A DNA stretch of 64,000 bases from contig JAEMBT020000006.1 of the NCBI GenBank assembly GCA_018873245.2, forward strand, positions 8,639,855 through 8,703,854, read 5' to 3'. The stretch's first letter is position 1, and the number at the start of each line of letters is the position of its first letter. Positions 1 to 8,832 of this stretch are shown one piece after another. The DNA comes from Archegozetes longisetosus (taxonomy: Eukaryota > Arthropoda > Arachnida > Sarcoptiformes > Trhypochthoniidae). Below the pieces are notes generated by a model that was not told the DNA's origin, did no database searches, and was given only the letters and a program-made list of their open reading frames with translations. Made by a program: the position numbers and the translations under genes.

Positions 1-87
1 TCTTTTAATTATTGTATAAAAGTAGATCTTATGCACTCTTTAAAACTTATATCACATTTGGGGTCAGACTTCATGTATTTGTAAACA

Positions 88-342
88 TCATTTATGAACA
101 CAGTTTAAATTAACAGTTATTTGATCAATTAATTGATCAATTAATTGATAATCTTTGTCATAAAAGGAATAATATTTAGGCATTGGATTTTGCCTTTTTG
201 GAGGACTAGGACCTAATTTTTTAATTTTCCAAAAACTAGTTTTTTTAATTCCGAATGTTTGACAAACTTCAGAAACAATGTTTTTTAATTTCAATTTTGG
301 CTCAACTTTTTTAAATTTGTTAAATAACTCTAAAACAGACAC
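88..342 (-). CDS. Short open frame with helix-turn-helix-like stretch, possible transposase remnant
   Basis: An 84-codon open frame. Residues about 20-45 (IVSEVCQTFGIKKTSFWKI) look like the N-terminal helix-turn-helix found in many animal DDE-transposon-derived proteins, where a conserved Gly precedes the recognition helix. No catalytic domain follows, because the frame ends in AT-rich sequence with a TTAATTGATCAA direct repeat. Nothing else in the neighbourhood continues it. It could be the 5' end of a broken transposon gene or a chance frame in repeat-rich DNA. The similarity is judged by eye only. Confidence 0.25.
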   Translation of the reverse strand: MSVLELFNKFKKVEPKLKLKNIVSEVCQTFGIKKTSFWKIKKLGPSPPKRQNPMPKYYSFYDKDYQLIDQLIDQITVNLNCVHK

Positions 343-364
343 TTAAGTCCTATAATCAATCCAA

Positions 365-384
365 TTATTATTATTATTATTATT
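365..384. repeat. (ATT)n microsatellite
   Basis: About seven TTA/ATT units in a row. It is a simple repeat in the left-hand repeat-rich segment with no gene close by. Confidence 0.8.
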
Positions 385-632
385 TTGACTCATTTTAATT
401 AAAAATCACTTAATTAGTCGCAATTAATGTTTGATTTTATTCATAAAAATGACGACGTATTTTCATACCCTATTTACAGACATATCTTATGTATAGGTGT
501 TTTGCAACCACTTTGTGGGGAGGGGCTAAGGCATGATGTCTAATGTTTAGCTCCGAACCTGTTTTGGATCAGTAATATATAGTATTTGATCCTAGTTTGT
601 ACATCCTTTTCGCAGTGTCTCTGACTTTATTT

Positions 633-668
633 GGAGTCAAAAGAGCTATATATAGCTCTTTTGACTCC
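633..668. repeat. Perfect 36-bp palindrome at left end of foldback element
   Basis: GGAGTCAAAAGAGCTATA is followed directly by its exact reverse complement. A near copy with one mismatch lies at the right end (4309-4342). The second half overlaps the start of the 245-bp arm, so it probably marks the element terminus. Confidence 0.85.
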
Positions 669-908
669 ATAATTATGAAATGATAAAAAATGTTCTAAAT
701 TTAAACAAAGATATTTTTAATGAAAAAAATATGAAATAAATTAATATAAATAAAAAAATTTTGATGGTTGAAATATGAAAACTTAAATTCGGATCAAATA
801 GATTTTTTCTCTATACCATAAATTTAGAATTATAAAGCTCGAAACGAAATAAAATTAGTAAAATTATAGTTTAAAGATTCAGAATAAATACAGAAATTAT
901 AGAAAAAA
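664..908 (+). repeat. Foldback outer inverted repeat, left arm
   Basis: Inverted copy of 4028-4269, about 240 bp with scattered mismatches and small indels. Shared landmarks include CTCCATAATTATGAAATGAT at the outer end and AAATACAGAAATTATAGAAA at the inner end. It is very AT-rich and non-coding. Confidence 0.85.
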
Positions 909-1130
909 ATTCAGTGTAAGAGTGTTTGAGTCTATAGGGTTCCTGACTCTTCACCCACGAGTGTTATACATCATTGGATTCAGTACATCGAGCTAAACAT
1001 TTCGATACCTTATTTAACCAGCTCCGACTAGAACCTGGCCACTCATGGCTAACTCTGTCCAGCACCCGACGGGAGTGGTCAATCTTCATAAGATTGGAAT
1101 TGTGGACTCTTCTCATCATTCTGAATACAA
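908..1130 (+). repeat. Foldback inner inverted repeat B, left arm
   Basis: Matches 2640-2868 in inverted orientation. Shared landmarks are TCAGTGTAAGAGTG at the edge and CTCTGTCCAGCACCCGACGG inside. A second, diverged direct copy of the core lies at about 1150-1280, and an inverted one at about 1405-1500. The B module has therefore been duplicated more than once within the element. Confidence 0.75.
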
Positions 1131-1841
1131 AGATGTCTTACTTGATCCCCTCAGACCCGAACCTGGGCACTCATAGCTAACTCTGTCCAGCACCCGAAGG
1201 GAGTAGTCAATCTTCACAAGATTCAAATCGTGGACTCTTCTCATCGCCCTGAGTCCAACGATGCCTTATTTGATCAGCCCCACTCTAACGTGGTAAGTAT
1301 AGGTAGTAGTGGGTTACCGTGATTCCCTAGCTCTCTTGGAAGATAGCGTATTTACTAAAATAGAACATGAAATGATGAGTAGCGTTTATAATTTTTGGTA
1401 AAGATTGCTCACTACCATCGGGTGCTAGACAGAGTTAACCATAAGTGGCCAGGTTCTCGTCGCAGGTGGTCAATTAAGACATCGTTGGGCTCAGAATTAG
1501 TGCTCCGCACGGGTCAAGTCGATTTGAGGGGGAATTCGAGCTAATTGGTCTAAAGGGGTTCCCGACCTAAAACCCCCAAGTGTGACATATCATTGGATTC
1601 AGTTCGTCAAGCTGAACACTTTGATACCACACTTGACCACTTCTGGACAACTCCCGGCGGGAGTGGCTTACCTGCCGAGTGATCTATAATTGGACTGAGG
1701 ACATCGAACTGAGCATTTTGAAACCTCACTTGATCAATTATCACAAGTAGTTCTCGAAATATCCATAATTGTTTCGTTTTGTACCTGGTAATAGATAAAC
1801 CTGGATTCTTGAGTCGTAACCCAAACAGGCCTGATGTAAAC

Positions 1842-1990
1842 TAAGGAAGAATAAGTTAGGTCGCGAAGCCATCTAACCTATGATACCTCATTTTAAATCA
1901 GGTTTGGCTTGGGTTACAACTTGGTAAAACCAGGTTTACCCATTATTGAGGGGGTTAGGTCTTGGTGGCCAGAAGTGGTCAGGTTCGGGT
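1842..1990. repeat. Foldback inner module D with decayed palindrome
   Basis: 1842-1880 is a decayed version of the perfect palindrome at 3369-3427 (CTAAGGAAGAATAAG, then TTAGGTCGCGAAG). The flank 1885-1990 is inverted relative to 3285-3370; both contain GGGTAAACCTGG or its complement. The unit is thus present twice in the element, one copy intact and one decayed. Confidence 0.65.
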
Positions 1991-2263
1991 TAGAAGTAGT
2001 CAAGTGTGGTATCAAAGTGTTCAGCTCGAGGAACTGAATCCGATGTATTACACTTGGAGATGAGGTCGGGAACCCCTTTAAACCCATTAGCCCGGATTTA
2101 CCCGATTTAAGCGATTTGTCAAATCGATTCAAACTTTCGAGTTCAGATCTCTAGAAGATTTGACTCGAGCGCAGTCGAGTCGAGTCCAACTCGAGTCCAG
2201 GTATGACTCAATTAGGTTTTAAGCATTGAATTCTTTTGAGCTGTAAAAATGTACTATGATTTC

Positions 2264-2465
2264 AACATTCTGGAACTCTTTAGAGCATTCTAGAAATCTG
2301 TGGAGTATTCTATAAAGCTATGGAATAATCTAGTACTAAGTAGAACTCTCTAGAAACTAATGGAATATTCTAGAAGTTATCAAAGCATTCTAGAAACTTA
2401 TTGAATATTTTGGAACTTTTTCGAACATTTTACAATCTTGTAACATATTCAGGAAATATCTAGAA
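2264..2465 (+). repeat. Tandem array of about nine 20-21-nt units rich in TTCTAGAA
   Basis: The repeat unit is close to GCATTCTAGAAACTTATGGA, with drift between copies. Four units keep TTCTAGAA, an inverted pair of the heat-shock-factor half-site nGAAn. At 2363-2375 three units are exact: GAAtaTTCtaGAA. Whether HSF binds this DNA is not known from sequence. Confidence 0.7.
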
Positions 2466-2639
2466 AGCATGCGTTTCACCATAAAAGGGGTCTACTCTAC
2501 AGATTCGTTCGACATTTGAGTTGAAAAACTTATATAATCCATTAATATTAGTTGATTCGAGTCTTCGGGTAGGCTCGACGCGAGTACAAATCAAATCGAT
2601 TCGCGGTTTGAACAGACTCAACTCGTACTCAATTTGTGC

Positions 2640-2868
2640 GGAGCACTACTCAGAATGATAAGTAGAGTCCACAACCCGAATCTGGTGAAGATTGACCACT
2701 CCCGTCGGGTGCTGGACAGAGTTGGCCATAAATGGCCAGGTTCGGGTCGGAGCTGGTTAAACAAGGCATATAAATGTTTAAATCGACGTACTGAATCCAA
2801 TGATGTATCACACTTGTAGGTGGAGAGTCTGGAACTCTACAAACTCACTCTTACACTGAGTTTTTTTT
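2640..2868 (-). repeat. Foldback inner inverted repeat B, right arm
   Basis: Reverse-complement partner of 908-1130. Short open frames appear on both strands here because the arms mirror one another; they do not resemble a protein family. Confidence 0.75.
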
Positions 2869-3250
2869 GGTTAAACTACCTCCAGGGCCTGAACAGGAGG
2901 TCGTAGGGACTCAACTAAGGTATCATTGTATTAAGCTCATCGACTTATATAAGGAGGAGAGGTAAAAAATAAGCCACGTCCACTTTCCTTAACCACGCCC
3001 CCGAGGTCTTAAACCTGTTTTTCGTGAAAATTTTTTCAGTTTAAATTGAATTTAGTTCTCGTAAGGGTATTTAACCCTCTCGCCATGTTTATTTAACAAC
3101 AGCTAAAACAAGAGGCTATCAATATGGTACTTTTACTGGTAAATGGGACTCAACAAGGACAGATACTTTTGATAATCGATCTTAATAGTACTCAGTATGC
3201 TGAGTCAAATAATATATCGCATGCCAAGTTTTATCCATAAATTGCGTGAA
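2868..3250 (+). repeat. Foldback inner inverted repeat C, left arm
   Basis: Inverted partner of 3640-4022. Shared landmarks include AGAGGCTATCAATATG (and its complement), TGTTTATTTAACAACA-like sequence and CAGGAGGTCGTAGG. The arms are about 380 bp with many substitutions and small indels. Confidence 0.75.
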
Positions 3251-3368
3251 ATTTTTGATTTTTAAATAAATATTATATACCCCAAGCCAACCCGACTACC
3301 CAGACCTAACCCCCTCGAAAATGGGTAAACCTGGCTTTACCAAGTTGTAACCTAAGCTAAATCTCATT

Positions 3369-3427
3369 TAAACTAAGGGAGAATAAGTCAGGTCGCGAAG
3401 CGACCTGACTTATTCTCCCTTAGTTTA
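3369..3427. repeat. Perfect 28-bp palindrome with 3-nt loop
   Basis: Arms 3369-3396 and 3400-3427 are exact reverse complements separated by GAA. The stem tip is GGTCGC/GCGACC. The palindrome is between the two C arms. A stem this perfect would extrude as a cruciform or form a stable RNA hairpin. Confidence 0.9.
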
Positions 3428-3639
3428 TATCAGGCTTCTTTGCGTTACAACTCGAGAAATTCAGGTTTATCCATTACGAGGTACTAAACCAAATAAAGAT
3501 GGGTATATCGAGAACTACTTGTGATACTTGATCAAGCGATGTATCAAAATGCTAAGTTCTATATCCTGAGTACAATGATATATCACTTGGCGCGTTCAGC
3601 CACTCCCGTCGAGAGTTAATCAGAGGTAGCCACATTCAA

Positions 3640-4022
3640 GTCAAATCAATTTTTTGACGTAATATATGGATAAAACATGTCATGTGATATATTATTTGAC
3701 TCTGCACACTGAGTACTATTAGGATCGATCATCAAAATTAACTGCACTTATTGAGTCCCATTTACCAATAAAAGTGTCATATTGATAGCCTCTTGTTTTA
3801 GGTGTTGTTAGATAAACATGGTGAGAGGGTTAAATACCTTAAGGGTGACTAAATTCAGTTTAAACTGAAAAATTCCTCGAAAAACCAAGGTTTAAGACCC
3901 CAGGGGCGTGGCTTACTTTTGACCCTCCTCCTTATGATAGTCGATATGCCTAATACAATGATACCTTAGTTGAGTTCCTACGACCTCCTGTTCAGAGCCT
4001 GGGTATAAAGCGTAGTTTGACC
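3640..4022 (-). repeat. Foldback inner inverted repeat C, right arm
   Basis: Reverse-complement partner of 2868-3250. It ends next to the right outer arm, just as the left C arm ends next to the right B arm. This shows how the modules were nested. Confidence 0.75.
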
Positions 4023-4027
4023 AATAT

Positions 4028-4269
4028 TTTTCTATAATTTCTGTATTTATTCTGCATCTTTAAACTATAATTTTACTAATTTTATTTCAATTCGAGCTTT
4101 ATAATTCTAAATTTATGGTATAGAGAAAAAATCTATTTGATCCGAATTTAAGTTTTCATATTTCAATCATCGAAAATTTTTTATTATATTAATTTATTTC
4201 ATATATTTTTAATTAAAAATATTTTTTGTTTAAATTTAGAGCATTTTTTATCATTTCATAATTATGGAG
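4028..4269 (-). repeat. Foldback outer inverted repeat, right arm
   Basis: Inverted partner of 664-908, with the same AT-rich composition. It is followed by two further copies of the GAGTCAAAAGAG palindrome unit, so the right end has accumulated extra terminal units compared with the left. Confidence 0.85.
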
Positions 4270-4308
4270 TCAAAATAGAGACATATACAACTCTTTTGAC
4301 TTTATTTG

Positions 4309-4360
4309 GAGTCAAAAGAGCCATATATAGCTCTTTTGACTCTAAATAGAGTCAAAAGAG
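4309..4360. repeat. Right-end palindrome units of foldback element
   Basis: GAGTCAAAAGAGCCATATATAG pairs with the following CTCTTTTGACTC, one mismatch away from the left-end palindrome at 633-668. A further GAGTCAAAAGAG follows at 4349-4360. The left end has a single palindrome, so the right end looks partly duplicated. Confidence 0.75.
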
Positions 4361-4559
4361 AACTGGCCCATCCTTTTAACTACTTGATAGCGACAACACT
4401 AAGTTGTAAAATGTGTATTTTTAACGGATATTAGTACAAAAAACAATTACTAAAGATACTAATGACAGTGGGTACAAAATAAATAGCTTAATATATTTGA
4501 TAGAACAATAGAAAATAATATGAAAAAGTAAAATAACCGATTTAAATTTTTAAAATGTA

Positions 4560-4855
4560 GGCAAGTCAGCAACTGTTCAGAGGAGAGCCGTGTTCACAGG
4601 ATGACTAGGCTTTTCGGTGAATAGCCACCCTGCCTTGCCTCGGAAGATAGTTGGCCCTATTGGGAACGGGACCCCAGCACTGGGGCATCCAAACCAGATG
4701 TTACCACTCCCCTAATAGGTAGATTAGAAGCAGCCATACCCTCTTATGAGAGTATCACCTACCTGGCTGAGTAGACTCAGCCTGGATCAAAGAACTAACC
4801 CTCCATAGAAGAATGTTGGTCGTGCCCCTTCCTCCTAGTTTGCAATTTAAATATG
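4560..4855. other. GC-rich, hairpin-rich tract of unknown origin
   Basis: About 300 bp of roughly 50% GC with sharp borders against AT-rich flanks. There is no long open frame. Short exact hairpins are visible: CCCCAG-CA-CTGGGG near 4670, CTCTTATGAGAG near 4741 and GGCTGAG-TAGA-CTCAGCC near 4766. The composition and sharp edges suggest the untranslated end of a retroelement or a non-coding RNA-derived repeat. I cannot name the family. Confidence 0.4.
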
Positions 4856-6617
4856 AATAAATTAATATATAAGTATTTTAATCTTTGATAAGAATATTAA
4901 AATTCCTTTATTTAAGCACCCTTTCAATATATTGAAATTAGATCTTAATATATCGACTTAGGATGAGTGATTTAATATGAATTGACCCCCATATCTCAGA
5001 TATCTGTTAAAGTATCAGCTATAGGCTTTGCCCTCTATCGTCCAAGTGATACGTTTAAGCAAGTTGAGGCCAAAATATATTTATTCTATATACTGTGAGC
5101 TTACAAATGATACGTTTTGTCGGTTTGAAGATGCAAAAAATAGTCCGGTTTTTTGGGAATCTCCTTGAACTTTCAATAGACTTTATCTTCTAAGGGGACT
5201 TACAAGTTGAGGTCAAATGTTGTATGTCCTTGTTGTAGTCGATGAGGTCCATCAAATGATATAGGGGGTGCAGTTGCGCAAAGGGGGCCAAAATGGCCAT
5301 TCTTCTTTGCTTGACTTAGAAAATCAGCGTTGTATGACTGTACACTATTAAGAAATTTTATTAGTTTTTACCAGATCAAATAGCATAAGGCCATGTAACA
5401 CACAAAGTATTAAACGCAACTTATACTTGTTGCAGTATAAATATTGTCCCGATGATTATCGCAATCAAAGGATTAGACATAAATGTGATTCATACAAGAA
5501 TCCTATAATACAGTTTAATTATTCGATCAAAAAAGGATATGTATTTTTCAAAAATTATTATTGCACTACTTGTAACAATTTTGAGGTCACAACTGAATCG
5601 GTTTGCTTTAAAGGAGAGCAATATTTTCCTATGGACCACTGAGCCCCGTCCGATTTTGATGAGTGACATATCATTTGAAAGGTATTTTGACGCTGAACAC
5701 TAAAGTCTCTAGCGAATTTTTACCAAAATCAATAGTTTTGAGTTATGAGAGAAAAATCGCCTTATGCTAAAAATAAATTTTTTTGGGTTTTTAGCCACAT
5801 AACTGGTGGTTTTTGGATTTAGAGAATAGTTACATAACAGTGTCAAGTGGACTATTGATGTATTCACCTTGTTGAACTGAGTCTATTGGTACCCAACTTC
5901 GGGTTCTAGATCACTTGGTTTGCTAGCCATCGCTCTAAGCATGTCTTATATTTTTTGACCTAGTTGCCTTCCTATAACTCTGTAGAGGCTTCCTCCATGG
6001 TACGGATCTAATTCGACTTTACGAGACCTTTCTAAATGTATGAATAATAAAACGGTTTGGGCTTTAATACGCATAAATTGTTAATTGCCGTTCAGAACCT
6101 TTCGGAGCTTATAACTCGGAAACGGAATGAGATAGACTATATATATGTTTGAACTCAGCAAAGATTTATCCAATGATACTAAAATCAACGGGGCCTAAAA
6201 ATATTGGTCTTCTTTATTATGGGAGAGATGGCTACGAGGGAAAGCATAACTTTAGAATATTATTTGATTTCAGTTTAAGTCACGGCAAAAATATTGACTC
6301 AAATGTTGGATGTTAGAAAAGGTGCAAAAACGGTGAAATTTATGATCCCGTTCTCAAGAAATGTTTCTTAGTCTACCAACATAGTAATTTCGTAATTGAA
6401 AATAACTGCACTAAGATCTTCATATTTAAAGATGTAGATTTCGTTTCTTTCAAAAATGATTCAATATTTTAAATTAAAACAGGTGTCAAATTGAATAGAT
6501 CTCAATATAAGCTCATTGAAAATGAAATAGGGTTTGAAAAAGTGATTATCTGCTCAAACAGAGAATCAACTAATCATCATATTTTCTTCGACTTCACTCG
6601 AGATTTATTGGCTAAAA
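4856..6617. other. AT-rich non-coding stretch, no recognised gene
   Basis: No convincing coding sequence. The longest frame (71 codons at 5427-5642, +) has several cysteines but no family match I recognise. Motifs such as GACATATCATTTGAAAG and AGTGATACGTTT suggest old repeat DNA. Confidence 0.5.
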
Positions 6618-7162
6618 GGTAGGATTTCGGCTGTGCAGGCAGTTGCTTAGAAAACTCCGTTTCACATTTTCACTCCAAAGACTGGTTCTTATTGCGCAAA
6701 TGTGAACATTAAGACCGTGATAGTTTGTATTTAATTTTATAAAGCGCGTTATATGCAGACTATCTACTTATTGTTAATATTAATTTAGAAATTTTGTTAA
6801 TAAAATTATTAAGTGTGAAATTATATGTATAAAGATCCTCAGGTGAGTGGTTAGAATATAAACATGACTGTCATCATCAAATGAACCATGTCCATAGATG
6901 ATAATAATCATGTTTATACTCTATTCACTCGTCTGAAGAAGTACATAAACTCTCTTTAGATAACTTTGTTGTTCGACTTCTTGGGCACGCGCTTCTCGAG
7001 CTATCACTACAAATGTTTTCGTTTAGCAGCTAAATCTACATTTAATTGTATCACTTTATTACTGGCTTAAATGTCATTAAAAGTTTTTGGGGTTTTTATA
7101 TCAGCGCATTTAGGGCTTTTCAAGACAGGAATTTCCGCTGCCTGCACAGCCGAAATCCTACC
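6618..7162. mobile_element. 545-bp MITE-like element with perfect 25-bp terminal inverted repeats
   Basis: 6618-6642 and 7138-7162 are exact reverse complements (GGTAGGATTTCGGCTGTGCA and five more bases). The interior has no open frame of note. It holds an imperfect hairpin (6839-6867 with 6908-6936, 24 of 29 positions paired). Short length, perfect termini and no coding capacity are the marks of a miniature inverted-repeat transposable element. No clear target-site duplication is seen directly outside the termini. Confidence 0.7.
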
Positions 7163-7376
7163 GACAAAAATTACATTTAACACCTCAATTATATGTAGTA
7201 AACAGTAAACAGCTTATCTCATTTATGAGAGTGACCATACCAAAAACTTAGCTGTTTGACCAAAAAGTTTAAATTGTCCATAATTTTGTTCTCATTATAA
7301 AATTATGATTTTCAAATGTAGCGCCTTTCAATATTTGGAATTAAACTAAATTCTCTTCCAAAGTTATGTTAAAACA

Positions 7377-7738
7377 ATGGGTTGGTTAATAAGTCTTTTC
7401 TTTTTTCACAGTCAGAAAAACTTTATTATTCAAAGTTCATGAAAATTTAATAAATTATGCGACCGAGATTTTCAGCTAGTGGTTTGACGCGGATCTGCTT
7501 CGATCAGAGCTAATAGGGCGTCGTTATCCAACTTAACAGGCCGACTGGACCTGGGCCGATTGGATAGATCAGTCTCCAGGACCGAATTTGGCAAACCAAT
7601 ACTGACACTTCCAAACATCAAAGCTTCCTTGCCGTAAACTGTGCAAATGTGTTTGGTTGCATCTGTCGCTTTGTTACCTTGTTTGAGCTCATAAAGCATA
7701 CTATGCCTAATATGGACTTCGCCAATAGTCATTTTCAA
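7377..7738 (-). pseudogene. Internally deleted mariner transposon copy
   Basis: The minus-strand frame 7738-7472 encodes the N-terminal helix-turn-helix of a mariner transposase: IRHSMLYELKQGNKATDATK followed by HICTVYGKEAL, then NRPRSSRPVKLD and DPRQTTS at the end of the DNA-binding region. The stretch between (about residues 41-55) no longer matches the family, consistent with compensating frameshifts. The catalytic DD34D domain is absent. After residue 88 the sequence goes almost directly to a mariner-like terminus at 7379-7401 (GGGTTGGTTAATAAGTC), so the body was deleted. The upstream terminus is not recognisable. The copy is dead and non-autonomous. Confidence 0.85.
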
Positions 7739-8270
7739 TTAAAAATAACTAGGGTTGCAGGTTTTCTAAAGTAAATGAAAGTAAACCAAAGTGATCATCA
7801 AGATGTGTTCTTTCGTTTAATATATTGTTTTTAGCAGTAAGCGCTATTCAAAAATTGTGAACTTAGTTCTTTTCGATACGTGAAAAATTCAAAGTCTTAT
7901 TAGTCAACCCGGTTGTGTATAATATATGAAAGTTTGATCAGTTTATCTGAAGAGGTTTGAGAGATATTGAAGAAAAAGCTATTTGTCTGTAATTATACTC
8001 TGTTCTGTATTTTGGTTTAAACAAACATTTTATAAATCAGTTTGTAATTCAATCAATCAGTATGCCATCGAATAGTTCAAAATTTGAATTAGTAGTCAAT
8101 TAAAAGTTTAGTTTTAGACAGTTTTATTTTTCAATAACTAAGGCAAGTGTTGCCATCTTTTAGTTGGTCTTTATGTGAGCTATAATTTATACATTAACAA
8201 AACATGTTATGAAATGCTAAAAAGTTGAAACATTTAATAGAAAAACTTAACATCAATTAATTCAAAATTA
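7739..8270. other. Upstream region of SDHAF4, non-coding
   Basis: AT-rich sequence between the mariner remnant and the SDHAF4 start codon. It presumably holds the promoter and 5' leader. No TATA box or initiator could be assigned with confidence. Confidence 0.4.
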
Positions 8271-8666
8271 ATGTATTCAAAGTTGAAGTTAAATCAAATT
8301 TACTCTAAATTCTTATTTAGATTCGCATCAAATAATGCGTTCGAAGTGCAATCGAGTCGTCATCTGAGTAGTCACGAGGATAATAAAAAGGAAACCATTT
8401 CTGAACGTGTCTCAAAAAGGATATCAGAAATCGATTCAAGTTTTAAATGCCATCCAAACACCCCTTTGGGACGATTCGACAGAACACCAAAAGGGCCTTC
8501 AGACGAATCAGTTGATAGCAACCCTAATAATGACTCGGGTCACGATCCGTTTGCGCCGTTCGAGGGCAGACGCAATCCGAAAACTGGAGAAATCGGTGGC
8601 CCGACAGGTCCCGAACCGACTCGTTACGGCGATTGGGAACGAAAGGGAAGAGTCTCTGACTTTTGA
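8271..8666 (+). CDS. SDHAF4: Succinate dehydrogenase assembly factor 4, mitochondrial
   Basis: A complete intronless gene of 131 codons. The C-terminal 30 residues carry the family signature: [20 protein letters not shown], then [11 protein letters not shown] at the very end. In known homologues this conserved tail belongs to a soluble matrix chaperone that binds flavinylated SDHA and helps assemble complex II. The N-terminal 30 residues are rich in Lys, Arg, Ser and hydrophobics and poor in acids, as expected of a mitochondrial targeting sequence. The middle is low-complexity and Asp/Asn/Ser-rich. Length is close to the human protein (about 108) with a longer presequence. The start chosen is the first Met in frame. 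Lack of introns could be native or reflect retrotransposition; no poly-A tract follows, so native is more likely. Confidence 0.93.
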   Translation: MYSKLKLNQIYSKFLFRFASNNAFEVQSSRHLSSHEDNKKETISERVSKRISEIDSSFKCHPNTPLGRFDRTPKGPSDESVDSNPNNDSGHDPFAPFEGRRNPKTGEIGGPTGPEPTRYGDWERKGRVSDF

Positions 8667-8826
8667 CAACAGTTCAGTCAAACTATTGTGTTAATTAATG
8701 CTCGTCCGATATTCAGGCCACTGTTTTCAAATTTGAAGTCACCTCAAGCCAAACTAATTATAGATTAACTGCAAAACTTTAAACTTTAAAAAATAATTTA
8801 TTTACTAGTTTTTGCCATATTTTTTG

Positions 8827-8832
8827 AATAAA
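8827..8832 (+). terminator. Candidate polyadenylation signal of SDHAF4
   Basis: AATAAA lies 161 nt after the SDHAF4 stop codon. In DNA this AT-rich the hexamer can occur by chance; its distance is plausible for a short 3' UTR. Confidence 0.45.

Larger units (their letters stand above)
633..4342. mobile_element. Nested foldback-type element, about 3.7 kb
   Basis: The segment is organised as several inverted-repeat pairs. The outer AT-rich arms are 664-908 and 4028-4269. Inside them, 908-1130 is inverted at 2640-2868, and 2868-3250 is inverted at 3640-4022, around a perfect palindrome at 3369-3427. A further pair is 1885-1990 with 3285-3370. Both ends carry copies of a palindrome (633-668 and 4309-4342). 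No open frame longer than about 70 codons lies inside, and none resembles a transposase. This layout is that of a foldback element (long modular inverted repeats, no coding capacity). The family name and any autonomous partner are unknown. Confidence 0.75.

Noticed and set aside
974..2819. Several 60-70-codon frames on both strands of the foldback element
   Set aside because: They are mirror images produced by the inverted repeats, with no transposase-like motif.
5427..5642. 71-codon frame with several cysteines
   Set aside because: No family resemblance, AT-rich, in a repeat-rich region.
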